Shown here one piece after another: positions 46,601 to 59,274 of a stretch of 64,000 nt of DNA. This DNA comes from Odobenus rosmarus divergens. Its lineage: Eukaryota; Chordata; Mammalia; Carnivora; Odobenidae. A model generated the notes under the pieces. That model ran no database searches. It saw nothing but the letters and a program-made list of their open reading frames with translations, and was not told the DNA's origin. The position numbers and the translations under genes were made by a program. The stretch covers positions 2,233,277-2,297,276 of the forward strand of contig NW_004450458.1 in assembly GCF_000321225.1 (NCBI RefSeq), written 5' to 3'. Position 1 is the first letter of the stretch. Every line of letters begins with the position of its first letter.

Positions 46601-47299
46601 TTCTCAAGGATTTCAAAGATGGCACTCAAGTAGAACTCCTTTGCATTTCAGTCTGAATCACACTGTGGGAGTTATCGCTGGATGAAATATTCAGTTATTT
46701 GAATTCAAATATTGTTTCTAATTTCAGGAAATCATCCACCTGTCAGTATATTATGCATGTATTAAAAAGATAGCTCCATTATAGAGGTGAATTTTTTTTT
46801 AGATTATTATATCCTCTCTACAAGTATGGCAAATGTAATACATTTCAGAAAAGAAACAGGAAATAGGTGTCATTGCCCAGTGTTTTGTGGGCTGGGATAT
46901 TATTCCTAATTTGAAATCATTGGAGTGGGATGTTATTGTCTAGATTGGAGATTAGCCCCCAGGGGATATTTGTGTACATTCTTGTGTTCGGGGGAATATG
47001 TTATTTACCACCTGTAAGTTGCCTATCTTGTTATTTTTGTTGGGAGTAAGAGCTGTAGCCTTTACCTCCATTAGGTAGTGTAGTTTGGTTAACGGATGGG
47101 TAACAGGAAAGAGTGTAAGGGGAAGCCAATGTTAATGTGAACTCCTGCCGTTTTTATTATAGTGGCACCCGCCATAGTTAAGGTTGAGCAGCTGTTTCCA
47201 TTATGAACTCCTATTTCAGGGGTTTATAACTGAGCTGTAAAAATTTGCTCTAGGCTAAAGCTCTGCTCATCGGGTCTTAGCCTGGGAGAATTTTTCCCC
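46601..47299. other. Unassigned stretch
   Basis: 47100-47275 has repeat-like wording (gtgaactcctgccgttttta, attatgaactcctatttcag) that I cannot assign to a family. Confidence 0.4.
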
Positions 47300-47765
47300 C
47301 TACATTTTTTTTTTTTTGAAAAGAAGAAATCGATTTAGCCATTTAAAATAAATAATCAAAAAACACGATAATTTCACAAATGTTGAGTTTTTATCCTGTT
47401 AATTCCAGATGTTAGAATTGATGGTAATTACATTCATACAACTCTAACTAGAAAAGTAAGTCTCGAAATCATACCTTTTGAATGTACACATCCAATGCCT
47501 AATGCAGACTGATGTAGCAATTTACCAGGACAAGCAATTTCTCAGGCCATAAAACTAGTCATTATGTATTAAAAATATACCAATAGGCTTCTTATCTTAA
47601 CAATATTAATTTACTTATTAATCTGGCGATAGAAATTGGGATAACTCTTTCTAGAACTTTAAATTCACTTGCATTTTAACAGAACAATACAATGACGTGT
47701 GAAGCTGATGAAAGGTTATTGAAGGCATTTGGTGGCATTTTTATTCCTATGTTTAAAAGCCCTTG
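47300..47765. promoter_or_regulatory. Candidate conserved non-coding element
   Basis: Repeat-free AT-rich block with gataatttcacaaatgttga, gatggtaattacattcatac, caatattaatttacttatta and caatgacgtgtgaagctgat. Inference from texture only. Confidence 0.3.
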
Positions 47766-48390
47766 GCAGATATAGGAGGGTTTTACCTACCCGACCATAG
47801 AAGGCTTTGCATGCACCTGACGGACAGTAGGTGTCTGTGCAGTCGATAAAAAGACTACAGATGTTGAGATCACAGAAAATTTAAAATACAGGTTTCATTA
47901 TTACTCAAGTATGGTGAGACTGACAGATCAGGAGACGACTGTCATTGAAGACATCGTTGGTGACACTCAGAGATCGCAAGAGAATGGGTATGTCATACCT
48001 TGGAGGGCCGCATGAGGAAGCACCAGGATGTTGAGGAGGCAGAGGGAGAGGAAGAAATTGTGGGGAAGAGGTTTTTATTATGGTTTCAGTGGGAAGGAAC
48101 AGAAGAGGCAGAATAAGCAGAATTAGCACTGTCTAGTTTGAATAATTTCAGCAGGCTCTGGGGACACGGGGGCTGTCCCTAATTGATTGGTACCTGGCCC
48201 TGTAGTGATCAGGGCAGGTAGATGGTGGTCCAGGGTGTGAGAGCGTGACAAAGGAGGTGGTTGGAGATATGGGCTCTGGATTGGTTGATTTGTACTTGGG
48301 AGGTACGCTGATTGGCTAGTTGTTTACTGTCTCTAGGAACTGGCTAATCCTGGGTGGGCAGTCCCTCTAGGGTCAGCAGAGTCCAGATGT
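47766..48390. other. Unassigned stretch
   Basis: Nothing recognised. Confidence 0.5.
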
Positions 48391-48548
48391 CAACGTTTTT
48401 GGCAGAGGAATTACTAAAGAGTAGAACCACGTTTCCAGTGCTTGAGTCATGTTTGCATATTGCATCCCCAAATCATAGCAGGTTGCACTGTTGTCAATGA
48501 TGCATCGATATTACAATTTACGTTTTCATCTAGACCAGCAGTGAGAAT
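48391..48548. repeat. Old LINE-like fragment with a second copy 3 kb away
   Basis: Alignable by eye with 51398-51558 in the same orientation at roughly 70%: ggcagaggaattact / cagcagtggaatgac, gtcaatgatgc / atcaacgatgc, atattacaattt in both. Probably two remnants of one old LINE family. Confidence 0.6.
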
Positions 48549-48740
48549 AAGCTATGTACTCTGTGGCAAATTACTAACCCTCTCTGTTTTTCCGTTTCCT
48601 CATCCTTAAGATGGTGAGAATAAAATGGTCTATGTCATAGGGTTGCTGTGAATAACAAATGAAATCATCCATGCAAAGCAATCAACACAGGCCAGTGCAT
48701 GACAAGCCTTAAATAAATGGGAGCTTTGTCATAATGTAAT
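48549..48740 (+). mobile_element. MIR SINE
   Basis: ctctgtggcaaattactaac, gtttcctcatccttaagatg, catagggttgctgtgaataa, and a diverged 3' end with ttaaataaatgggagctttg. Confidence 0.85.
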
Positions 48741-50091
48741 TCATAAATGTAATTTCCTTGTAAGCCCAGCTCTACATTGCGTAAGCCTATGGGCTTGGAG
48801 TATAATGGTTTTGCAAAACTGCTCTAAATCTGGTAGTCTAAGGAGAAAAAGCATTCCTGTTTTTGTCTGAGTCATGCATTGGTTATTATGTTAGCTTGAT
48901 TGTTACCTTTCCATGTAACTACATAGAGGAAGAGAGCCCCAGTGAGTTCCCAGGATGCTCAAGGCAATGGCACGATATGCGGATACCCCAAGGTACTCAA
49001 CAGACCATCTGCTTATAATTCCTCCACCACTGTACCCCCTGATCTATGGAGTTCTGCCATTGACTGAAGAGGTCATTGATGTGGATCCAAATTCTTCCCA
49101 CCCATGGCTAACATGGCCACTTAGAACCAATATCATAAACTCTTACCTGTGTAGGCTGGACAACAAGTTTTTTTTTTTAAATAATTTTTTTTAGGAGAAA
49201 TACCTGTTCACTTGCTACCCTCCTTCTCCTCAAAACAAACAAACCCTTAAACTTGCAAGAGAGATAAGCAAGTCCTAGCCAAGAAAAGAGTAAGGTACAA
49301 TCCTACAAAGATTCTCTTTAGTTATTTTGGGACCTGTTACACACATTTTTTTCTAATAGGGAACCATAGCCATTGATGCAAAATATGTTTTTTGTGCAAC
49401 ACACAACATACATGATGGTGGCTCTATTGTGTATTTCCCATATTTATCTGGAGTTACGTGGTTCAATTATTTCTTTAAAATGGTATGTGTTGGCTTTTAT
49501 AGGGATGTGGCTATTTGAAGTTAATGGAAGAAATGGGTACTTTTTCTCTTGGGTGAAAGAAACAAATTCTTCCAATAGCTCTGGTAAAAGCAAAGACTCC
49601 TACAATCAAACAAGGATAAGCTAGTTGTATTAAAGGAATTTTTTTCCAAATTGTGTTCCCAGTGTCCCATGAGATATTAATAGGTTGATATTCCTAGTAT
49701 CCCACAGATATTAATAGATTAATCAGCAATCAGTAAGAGTTTCTGATAAATAGTTTCAGACACTGTTGAGTTAAAACCAATCTATGGTAAAGAGAGTTGC
49801 AACATGTAACATTTTTCATTGTATTTTAACTTCTAACCACACTATTTTTTAAGGATGCTCTCATACACAGTGAGGATCATTATTATTCCACTGACCAAAG
49901 TTTGGGGAATATTAAAATCGAACTAAAGAGTCTCATGATTAGATTATTGCCTCATCCTTTGCACGGACTTACATCACAATTTCCGTCCACTTCTATCCCT
50001 TTGGAGTGTGCAGGGCTTCATTTAAGTTCTTGGGTGCCTAGGAGCCGGCATACTAGTAAAACTAACCTCCACTGCCAGTAATTTGTATTAT
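48741..50091. other. Unassigned stretch
   Basis: Short frames of 79 and 83 codons (48955-49194, 49373-49624) were not recognised. A near-repeated pair of words (cccatgagatattaatagg, cccacagatattaatagat, about 49667 and 49700) is visible. Confidence 0.45.
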
Positions 50092-50108
50092 TAAAGTATT
50101 TAAATATG

Positions 50109-50289
50109 GGGCACCTGGATGGCTCAGCGGTTGAGCACCTGCCTTTGGCTCAGGTCATGATCTCAGGGCTCCCTGTTCAGTGGGGAGTCCGCTTCTCCCT
50201 CTCCCTCTGCTTCTCCCCTCCCACCCCCCGCTCATGCTTGTGCGCTTTCTCTCTCTCTCTCAAATAAATAGATAATATCTTTAAAAAAA
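50109..50289 (+). mobile_element. Can-SINE with internal deletion
   Basis: ggggcacctggatggctcag, then directly from tgatctcagggctccctgtt: the B-box-like 'gatcgagccc' segment is missing. CT-rich block, caaataaatagataatatct and A tail follow. Duplication taaagtatttaaatat before and taaagtatttaatat after (one-base difference). Confidence 0.95.
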
Positions 50290-50305
50290 TAAAGTATTTA
50301 ATATC

Positions 50306-50849
50306 AAGGAATGTCATAAAGTAACACATTCTAATTATTTTTTTTTCCATTTATCTATTTATTCACACATCCACTTACTGAAATTTTTTAGAATGCATTA
50401 AATCCTTATTATTAGTTTATTTTCTCAGCTTTAGTTTCTTTTTTTAGTAAAAGTTTAGCATCTATTTTGACAGTTTTAAAAATAAAAATTCTTGAGAAGA
50501 TGAAACTAATGAGGGCAGTTAGGAATAATGGCTACTTTTCTAGAAAACAGAAAACAAAGTGATCTCCAAGATCGGTTTTGAGAATGATCTTCACAAAATC
50601 TCTTTTTAAATTGTACAGTAGAGTCTTCAAGTGTTCAAGGAGCATGGAACAATCCTGAGCAATACAATGTCACATCAATAGCAATAAATCACACAGGTAT
50701 TGTGTGGCTGAAAACAACAACTCTGTGCAAATATAACTTTATACTTGTAAATGTGAGTTATTAAGATGGCACTTATGCAATTGCATTTACTAAACAAATA
50801 TCATAGCCATATAAATGGATTTCTAAACAAAGAAAAGACAAAAAGTCTT
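50306..50849. other. Unassigned AT-rich stretch
   Basis: Nothing recognised. Confidence 0.5.
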
Positions 50850-51700
50850 AATCTTAATGCTCCAACCAAGTTTACTGTGTAGTAGTCTGAGGTTTCTTCC
50901 AGGCATTATCCTTAAGTATACATTATTTCTACACCATGGTAAAACACACAGAATTTTTATATTTTGCCTTTAAAAAAAAGATTTATTTATTTATTTAGAA
51001 AGAGAGAGAGAGAGAGAGAGAGAGAGCGTGCAAGCATGAGCAGGAGGAGGGGCAGTGGGAGAGGGAGAAGCAGACTCCCCGCGGAGCAGGGAGCCCAACA
51101 TGGGACTCGATCCCAGGACCCTGAGATCATGACCTGAGCCAAAGTCAGATGCTTAACTGAATGAGCCACCCAGGCGCCTCTATATTTTGCTTTTTAAAAA
51201 AATTAAACTCAGAATAAGCATTGTCTATTTTGATACATAGCTTTCTTAATTATCATTTTAATGTTTTTATATTTCATAAAGTGTTTGTACTCTAGTCTCC
51301 ATCACTACTTATCTACTGAACTATTTCCAAGTATTTATAGGTATTGCTGCAATACACATTTTTGGATATGTAACTTTCCCCCATTTTTTGGCTTATGCAA
51401 TGTTTTCAGCAGTGGAATGACTATATCCATGAGTAGAAACACTTTTCTAGTCCTTGAGCCATATTTCCAACCATACTGAATTCCAAAATTGTGCCAGGTT
51501 TGTACTGTCATCAACGATGCTTAAATATTACAATTTTCATTCTAGTCAACACTAGTGATGAACATGAAAATGAGATAAAATTTTGCTTATGTCTGCTGTA
51601 TAACATATTTTGGTGTTGGGTTAACTTGTATTTCTTAGACTCTGAGGTTAGATCTTTCTTTTTATGTTTCTTTTATTTATAAATTCTCCTTTCAGGTAGT
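50850..51700 (-). mobile_element. Old LINE (L1M-like) remnant, split by a SINE
   Basis: Texture and words such as gtatacattatttctacacc, ggtattgctgcaatacacat, caaaattgtgccaggtttgt and tctagtcaacactagtgatg resemble antisense old L1 3' regions. Heavily diverged. The internal part 51398-51558 matches 48391-48548. Confidence 0.45.
50972..51180 (-). mobile_element. Can-SINE, full length, reverse orientation
   Basis: gatttatttatttatttaga, (GA)n at 51001-51026, gggactcgatcccaggaccc, gagccacccaggcgcc. Duplication tatattttgc at 50958-50967 and 51181-51190, with the neighbouring bases also similar. Confidence 0.96.
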
Positions 51701-53034
51701 TAGGGTCTTTGGTAGTTTTGTGTTGTGGTCTTAATAATTTCTGTTACAAATTTGTATGTGCCCTTTAGGTGCCTAGGTGTTAACTAATTATAACGACAAC
51801 ATGTAATCCCCAATTTATCTTTTCATATCTGTTATTCACACATTTTGTTATACAGAAGTCTTTACTAAATTTCACCATGAGAGAAACAAAGGTATTTTGG
51901 GATTCATGGCTAATCATTGGGTTGTCCCAAGGAGGAAGATTTTGACTCCACACTGTTTTCCGTGTTGTTTCCATTGGAAAGTGAGTTCCAGTTTAATAAA
52001 CCAGCATTCCAATTGTTTCCTTCTTCTCATCTTCTTATGATGCAAAAATTCACACCCTCCTAGGGAAACAGAAAGGTTCAGTTACCGCCAATCCTGATTT
52101 CCCCCTCTTCTTTCTTCCTCCTGGTTATATCTGCTCATTACAGGAGCTCTTCTGTGCCAGTCCAGTTCTTGCCTCTGGTGCTCTTCTTAATTTTGTTTCT
52201 TTTTATCATTTATATACTCCTCTACCTTCCCTGTAAGAATTCCTCCTCTCTTGTATCCTGTGTTTCAGTGTAAAATAAAGAAATCTGACTCATCAGAATT
52301 CTTCTTAGGGATAGCCACTTTAGTTGTTTGTAATGACTGTGTAGTCAGACATTTTGGGTCAAAACTGAGACTCGTCTTGAGCGTGGCTGTCACCCACGTT
52401 TCTGAGGAAAGAGGATGTGAGTAGCACTCTTATTTATTAGAACAGGTGGTGTGGGAGCTGATCTGGGTTTGGGAGTCAGGGAGGAGGCAGAATTCTGCTA
52501 GCAAAAAGACTGCTGGTTCTTTATTGTAACCCTTCTTTGTAACTTGAGAAAATGTTATGAACATTCACTTAAGAGTTGGTGTGAATTGAAACTGATAAGG
52601 GAAGAATTTAGTGCCAAGGAATATGTGAAGCAAAACTGAGACACCTCACCTGGGTGAAGAGGCTGGGGTGAAGGAAAGGATCAGTGGCCCTCTTGGTCAC
52701 ATCTGTATTCATAGAATTCTACAGTTACTTGCTTGACTCTTTCTATCAAGTCTTCTCAAATTTACCCCACAAAAAACTGATCAATCATACAATTTCCCTG
52801 AATATTATAGACACTTGTTTAAAATTTCGATGTCCAATTCTTTTCATCTGCACAATGACTTACACCTTAAAGAAAATAACTTACTTGATAGTTCTGATTA
52901 TTTGGTAGCTAATAATTTGTGATTTTATTCTATTTTGATATTTGATTCTTGTACTTCTACATACAAAATTCTATGTTTAAATAAAACTTTCAACAATCAA
53001 GAGCTCTTATGGGTCTTTCAAAGAACGATCACTC
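51701..53034. other. Unassigned stretch
   Basis: Nothing recognised. Confidence 0.5.
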
Positions 53035-53495
53035 ATAGTAGCACTTTACAGTAGCCAAAAGGTGGAAACAGTTCAAATGTCCATCAAAGGATTGAATGGA
53101 TAAACAAATTGTGGTATATCTATACAATGGAATTATTATTCAGCCATAAAAAAGAATGAGGTACTGATTCATGCGACAGCATACTAAGGAAAAGAAACCA
53201 AACATAAAAGGTCACATATTGTATGATTCTATTTATATGAAACATCCGGACTAGGCATGTCCATAAAGACAGAATGTAGATTAGTAGTTGCCAGAGGCTC
53301 GCGGTGGGCAGAAAAGAAAAGCAGCTGCTTAATACTATAGGGTTTCCCTTTGGGGTGGTGAAAATGCTTTAGGACTAGATAGTGGTAGTAGTTGTACAAT
53401 ATTGTGAATGTACTACATGCTACTAAATTTTTTGCTTTTAAAGATTTACTTTTATGTTCTATGAATTTCACTTCAATGAAACAAACAAAAATTAA
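53035..53495 (+). mobile_element. Old L1 3' region (L1M-like)
   Basis: ccaaaaggtggaaacagttc, gtccatcaaaggattgaatg, gaattattattcagccataa, gtagttgccagaggctcgcg, then ttcacttcaatgaaacaaac at the end. Stops and indels throughout. The 139-codon minus-strand frame over it is a shadow. Confidence 0.88.
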
Positions 53496-53504
53496 AGAAT
53501 AATT

Positions 53505-53660
53505 ATGTGCTGGAGACACATTGTTCTGGGTTCTGATCCTGACTCTTCCGCTCCCTTGTTGCATTGACCTTGGCTGAATTACCTCACCTCTCTGAAACTC
53601 GGATTCATTATCTGAATAAAAGTATCTACCTTTGAGGATAAGTAACAAGCAAATGTTAAT
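53505..53660 (+). mobile_element. MIR SINE
   Basis: gttctgggttctgatcctga, gcattgaccttggctgaatt, acctcacctctctgaaactc, cattatctgaataaaagtat. Confidence 0.85.
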
Positions 53661-53734
53661 TTTTTGCCTCCAACAAAATCTGAGTTCAGCTACATAATTC
53701 CACTGAAGTCATTAGAATCAATTATTCAGAAAAA

Positions 53735-54200
53735 AATACATTCCTTTGTTTTCTAATGATAGAAGTACATACATCTTATAGAATATTTAAAAACCAAATG
53801 CCTAGAAAGAAAATAAAACTGGCCCGTGACTACACCACTCCAAAATAAACCCTACTGATATATCTTAAAATATTACCTTTGTCTTTCCCACCTTGTAAGC
53901 TCCAATACCTATTCTTTTCCTCATACTTCTCACCTTCTTTTTCTTTTTCCTTCTTCCTTTTCCTTTTAATTAGATAATAATATAACTCCAATTTCCCCAT
54001 GCTTTTCTTTTCCATTTATCATTATATTACAAGCATTTCTCCATGTCATTATTATGCTTCAAAATGTACTTTTATGATTATATAATATCATTTGTATGAC
54101 TATACCATAATTTATGTATTGATTCTCTTACAGCTTCACATTTAGATTATTTAAAAATTTCTGACATTATAAATATTGCCACAAAAACATCATATATCAC
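53735..54200 (-). mobile_element. Old L1M-like 3' region, reverse orientation
   Basis: taccataatttatgtattga, gcatttctccatgtcattat, tgacattataaatattgcca are characteristic of older antisense L1. The start near 53735 is approximate. Confidence 0.6.
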
Positions 54201-54204
54201 ATTT

Positions 54205-54375
54205 TAAAGAGAATAAGCTATGGGGTCAGAGTGGTTTTGGATAAGTTATTTAACTTGCCCACCTTCAGAATTCTTATATGATAAATAGGCATAATTATGA
54301 TATTTACTTCTTTAGATTGCAGGATCAAATGAGAGATTTAATGTAAAACACTTAGCTTAACAATCTAAATTTGAG
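54205..54375 (+). mobile_element. MIR SINE
   Basis: taagctatggggtcagagtg, gataagttatttaacttgcc, gatcaaatgagagatttaat. Core and 3' half only; the 3' end is diverged. Confidence 0.75.
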
Positions 54376-54534
54376 AATGACTGTCATGTTTAACCCACCA
54401 AAACCAAACAAGACAACAGCCTTATTGGCATTTGAATTCGATTTCATTAAAACTTAAATTATTAGGAAGGATTGAGAGTTTTATTAATTCATAGACTTCA
54501 TACTGTTCCTTACACTGGGGTCATCTTTTTAAAA

Positions 54535-55035
54535 CCCAAATAAAATCCTGTCACTTCTCTATGCAAATTCTTTAGTGGCCCGCCATCTTTTAGTATCTGT
54601 TCTTGTAATTGACTTGCAAAATCTACTTTTCTGGTACAGTGCCCTTTGGATTCTTCCTGAATTCCAGTGATCCATAATTACCTAAGGCTCTGTAAACATA
54701 TGAGGTCTTTTAGGTGCCACTGTCCTTACTGGGAAATATTATGTCCTTTCCCTGCAAAACCTTTCCACAAATTGTGTATCTGCCAAATTCTTATTTGGTT
54801 TTTAAATTTATATACAAAATTTACATCCTTATAAAGTCACCACTGATCATTTTCCTGGTCCTACCACTCTGCTTCTATAATGTAATTACCTCTTTTGTTT
54901 ATGTCTTTTTCTCTTCCAATAGAGTTTTGGCCCTTGATAGCAGGAGTTGTTTCTATTTAAAATCTCTGGATTCTCTGGATCTAGAGTAGAACCTGAACAT
55001 GAAAAGTGCTCAAAAAAATTTACTAAGTTGATGAT
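54535..55035 (+). mobile_element. L2 LINE 3' region
   Basis: ctctatgcaaattctttagt, then cagtgccctttggattcttc, gcccttgatagcaggagttg and the end gaacatgaaaagtgctcaaa. Matches the L2 3' order, heavily diverged. Confidence 0.65.
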
Positions 55036-55234
55036 GGTATGGCATCTGTCCTAAAATATTGGCACACAGTTTCTAATCATGAGAAAATTTATCAAGTAGT
55101 AAGCTTTAATGCTAATCACTTTGGAATAAGATATACACTGAAATAAAGAAATAGCATTCCTGGCATTGTATAAGAAATGTTACAATTTAGTAGTTGCATT
55201 CAAATATATGCCATCTTTCAAGAGTCTATGCTTC
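55036..55234. other. Unassigned short stretch
   Basis: Nothing recognised. Confidence 0.5.
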
Positions 55235-55249
55235 CAACATAAACTTTAT

Positions 55250-55456
55250 TATTTTTAATTTTTTTTAAAGATTTTATTTATTTATTTGACAGAGAGATCC
55301 CCAGCGAGAGAGGGAACACGGGCAGGGGGAGGGGGAGAGGGAGAAGCAGGCTTCCCGCAGAGCAGGGAGCCCCACGCAGGGCTCGATCCCAGCACCCTGG
55401 GATCATGACCTGAGCTGAAGGCAGATGCTTAATGACTGAGCCACCCAGGCGCCCCA
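55250..55456 (-). mobile_element. Can-SINE, full length, reverse orientation
   Basis: T-rich tail, GA block, gggctcgatcccagcaccct, gccacccaggcgcccc. A perfect 15-bp duplication, caacataaactttat, lies at 55235-55249 and 55457-55471. Low divergence. Confidence 0.98.
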
Positions 55457-55471
55457 CAACATAAACTTTAT

Positions 55472-56799
55472 GTCAACAAGGAAACACTCTGAAAATCTTT
55501 TTAACAAGTTAAAAAAGAATTATTTTTATAATCTCTTGCAGTACGTATTGTGTTTGATAACTTCACGATGATGATAAATGTGTTAAGGACATAGTCAGTG
55601 TTCTAGGTTTTGCCACACAAAAGAAACTTCAAGCCAGTAGCCAGTTTCTTGGGTGTAATTTCACTGTGTGCTCAGTTAAATGAATCTGTGCTGATGGCAT
55701 TCTCTTTCATGTCACATTAGATTAGGCAATTAAATTAGATATTTGAATTGTTTTGCAAGGAGTTAGCAAAAGGTAATTCTACTTGTACTTTTTTGTTTGT
55801 CCTCAGTAAAAAAAAAAAAAGGTAATAAATGCTGCTTTCAAAATTTGTTCTTTTTCTGTAACTGAAAAACTGCCAATCGGTCTCCGATTTGTAATGCCTA
55901 AGAAATAACTTGAAACGTTTAAAATATTTTTCTTCTGACCTGCATAAAAAGAGAAATGTGTGTATTATTGTTCAGACACCCTATGGGGGAGTTCAAAAGT
56001 TTGGTGTTTTCTACAAGAGTCGTTTTCTCAGCTTCTTCCACGACAACACATAGGAGAAATGACATTCACTTTTCTGACACGTGTGGTCCATGATGCAGAT
56101 GAGATAAGCTTCTTTGTTTCCCCCTGCAAGTCCCTGCAAGCTTATTGTCTCTCCAACATTTCTTTTCCTCTCAAGAAAGCACATTTACGTACAATCAATG
56201 AGACTGAGCTTAATTAAAAGCTTGAGTATAAACTCATTTAATAAAGAATGAACTCATTTGCAAACTATTATTAATAGTAGATTATACCCAATCAAACTGG
56301 TGTTCTGTACATTGGATTGGAGTGAAAAAACAAAAACAAAAATCAACCAAATATTTTAACAAATTACGGAAATAGTTGAGAAGCTTAAAAGGCATTTTTG
56401 CCTTTAGAAGAGAAGCATGATTCTGAAGGAAATTCTAGAAATCTTTGGATAAATTGTGATTATAGGAAAAGAGAGGTTGTAAATTTCATAGGATGGAGGA
56501 ACTCAGCCTTTATAAGGCAGTTACTCCATCTATTATGTGAGTCTACTCTAAAATTAACATTCCATTGGACTACGGAAAGAGAATAATGGATTGATGGCTT
56601 TTTAAAATCTTGATTAAATTATGTTATAAAAAATACTTTACATTAGCGGTTAATTAAAGAGCAGACTCTGTATGTTCCCGCTTTAGTATGATTACACATT
56701 ACTTTCTGGAATGTCCCTCAGTCTCTGTATATTAAAATTCTTATATATTCTTTAGAACTCATCTCACCACTCAAATAACTTTAGTCTGGATCCACCCTA
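55472..56799. other. Unassigned AT-rich stretch
   Basis: 55700-55960 is repeat-free with words like gattaggcaattaaattaga and may hold a regulatory element. Otherwise nothing recognised. Confidence 0.45.
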
Positions 56800-57680
56800 A
56801 GGGCTCTTAATCTATATTCGTCAGCTATCTGTTCTTATCTCTACATGGTTATCTCAAAGGCAACTCAAACTCAACAGGTTCAAAATCAAAGCCATAACCT
56901 ATCTTTTCTCCCTAAAAACCTGGTCCTTGTCCACTGTCCCTGGGGGCCATCCACCCAGATCTGAGACAGAGTTTCATTCCTAAGTCCTGATTATCTCAGG
57001 GCAATTTTCCATTACCTCTGATGTAGACCAAGGCATTAGCTTCCTATCCAAGTCAGATATGTACTCTGGTCCCCACTTCAATTTCTTTTCCTTGTCCCAG
57101 CTACTATGATTGAGTTGAAGTGCAACTATGATCATGTCCTACCCTTTTTCCAAAGCTTCCAAGTACAATGTGAGAGTGTCCACACACGAACCCATACACA
57201 TTCACACGAGCATACACACTGACCTAAAACCTTTCAGGTCCTGCTCCCTGTGGGTCCTGCTGGCCTGCCTTGGACTTATGTTGTGTTATTTCCCCTCAGC
57301 TTTGTGTGTTCCAGCCTCACAAATTTTCTCTTGGACACATCATACTCCTATTGGCTTTGGCCACCACAGATAATTTGCCCCTACCTGTAATGTCCTCATT
57401 GCTTCCCTTCCCAGTCTCTTTTCATTTAACCTTTTGTTGGTTATTATCCTACTCCCCGTTTCAAGTGCAACTCAGTATCATTTCTTTAGCTAAGTCTTCC
57501 CTGACCCTCTAAACTAGCTTACTGTGTATTGTATTTTCATATATTATTCTCAGCTCACCCTGTGCCGTGAATAGACAGACATTTAGATTAATATCTGCCT
57601 CCCATACTTGACTGTAAGCTCTGCGAAGGTGAGGGCCTTATATTTTTTACCCATCATTTTATTCTCTCACTATCATACAG
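56800..57680 (+). mobile_element. L2 LINE 3' region, long copy
   Basis: aaggcaactcaaactcaaca, ccaaagcttccaagtacaat, ctttagctaagtcttccctg, accctctaaactagcttact and gactgtaagctctgcgaagg appear in L2 order over nearly 900 bases. Non-coding remnants. Confidence 0.8.
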
Positions 57681-59274
57681 TTTAATAGCGCCCAACCATA
57701 CACAAACACAAGTCCGATTCCAAGAACTATGTTTTCTATTCATTTATTTAATTGAGATATATTTAGTCTTAGAATGCTATAGACAATTAACAACTTCAAA
57801 AGATTTTTTAATTTGGCATCTATTTTGCTCACTTTTGTTGGAGATAAACATCTTAAAGCTATACTAGATGCAAAGATGGATAAAAAACACAGTATTGGGA
57901 TATAGATGCAATGTTTAGAGATGACATGTTCTCTCCCCTGCTCAGGTAGGAAACAGTAGGACTCAACTCACCCCAGTGAGCAACTATAAATAATAATGGT
58001 GGTATTATTCTTTAGTCTCACCCTTTGCAGCTGCTAATGGGCTTTGACAGTTAGCTTTGCTCTTTTATGAACTCTCCACCAGCTGTAATCAGTCATGGGG
58101 AAGTCAGGCAGCAAAATTTGCATGTGCCAATTCTCACCCTAGCTTTCAAAAAAAAAAAAAAAAAAAAGCGTTTGAATGCAGAAAACATTTTTGAATGAGA
58201 TTTTTTTCAGTGTTCCAATTTATAATTCCATTTTCCAATATGTTATTGCAGGCTTTGATTGGGAAGTTAGTTTTTCCCCTCAGAATAAATTGGTGATCTG
58301 CTCCTTCTAGAAGAGGAATAATGGAACTTTTAAAGAAATTAAGACATTACAATACAATGTCAAATGCTTAATTTTCTTGTGTACACATATAAAACATGCA
58401 TAGACAGACTTAATGTTGTGGAAATGTATGCGTTATCCTTGCTGCTCAAGAATTTAGCCCCCTTTACAATACCCATAGTCTAATAAGAAACCAAGTGGGA
58501 AAATCATATTTTAGTGATTGCTGCTAGCACTCACTCAGGCTCACATTTATTTGCTCTGATGTTAGGTATTAAAACTTGGGCAACTAGTGGACTATTTGTA
58601 AGCTGCTGATGAGAATGGAAGTTTCCTTGAAGAAAAAAGCTATAAGGGAGGTCAAGACCTCACCGTGACCTCAAATGTAACTATTACCCTACTGGTTAGT
58701 TGAAATTGGAGATCAAAGCCTGAATGTGCTAAATGTATTTGGCTGTGAATTGTTTCATGAAAAGGGTAAAAAGAAGTAGTTGATGGTGTGGCACTTGTTT
58801 TTGCTTTTGGAGAAAATGCATTTACTTCCTTTTAATAATAAAGTTGTGCGTGGCACAAGAAAACAATCCATAAAAAGGGACTACTTGATCTTATTCATCC
58901 TTCTTTATAAGTTAGACGATCTGCCCAGATTCTATTAAAATAGATTATTAATGTATACAAGAGCTCAGTTTCTGTTTACCTGAGGTTTTATTACATTTTG
59001 GGTTTTTATATATATTTTTAAGGATTTCAGATTTGGAAAAAAAAAAGAAAAAATCTTTTAATAAGTAACTTTTTACTTTCATCTCTCTCTGTCCATGTCT
59101 AGGAAGAACACACTCTTCCTGTGTGTTACTCTTTATCCTTAAAACATTTTTGATTCCGGATGTTTGCATTCTCCACATGTCAAGCAATTCTCTGGGACAC
59201 CGGCTGGGTGTCATATAATCCCATTCAGTTCTATCACTATCTGACCTGGAGATAGCATCAGATCCCACAGGTGG
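57681..59274. other. Unassigned stretch
   Basis: Poly-A run of 20 at 58148-58167, not attached to a recognisable retrocopy. Otherwise nothing seen. Confidence 0.5.

Noticed and set aside
53229..53648. 139-codon minus-strand open frame
   Set aside because: Antisense to an old L1 3' region and a MIR; no domain.
58148..58167. Poly-A run as the tail of a retrocopy
   Set aside because: No recognisable SINE, L1 or gene copy precedes it and no target duplication was found.
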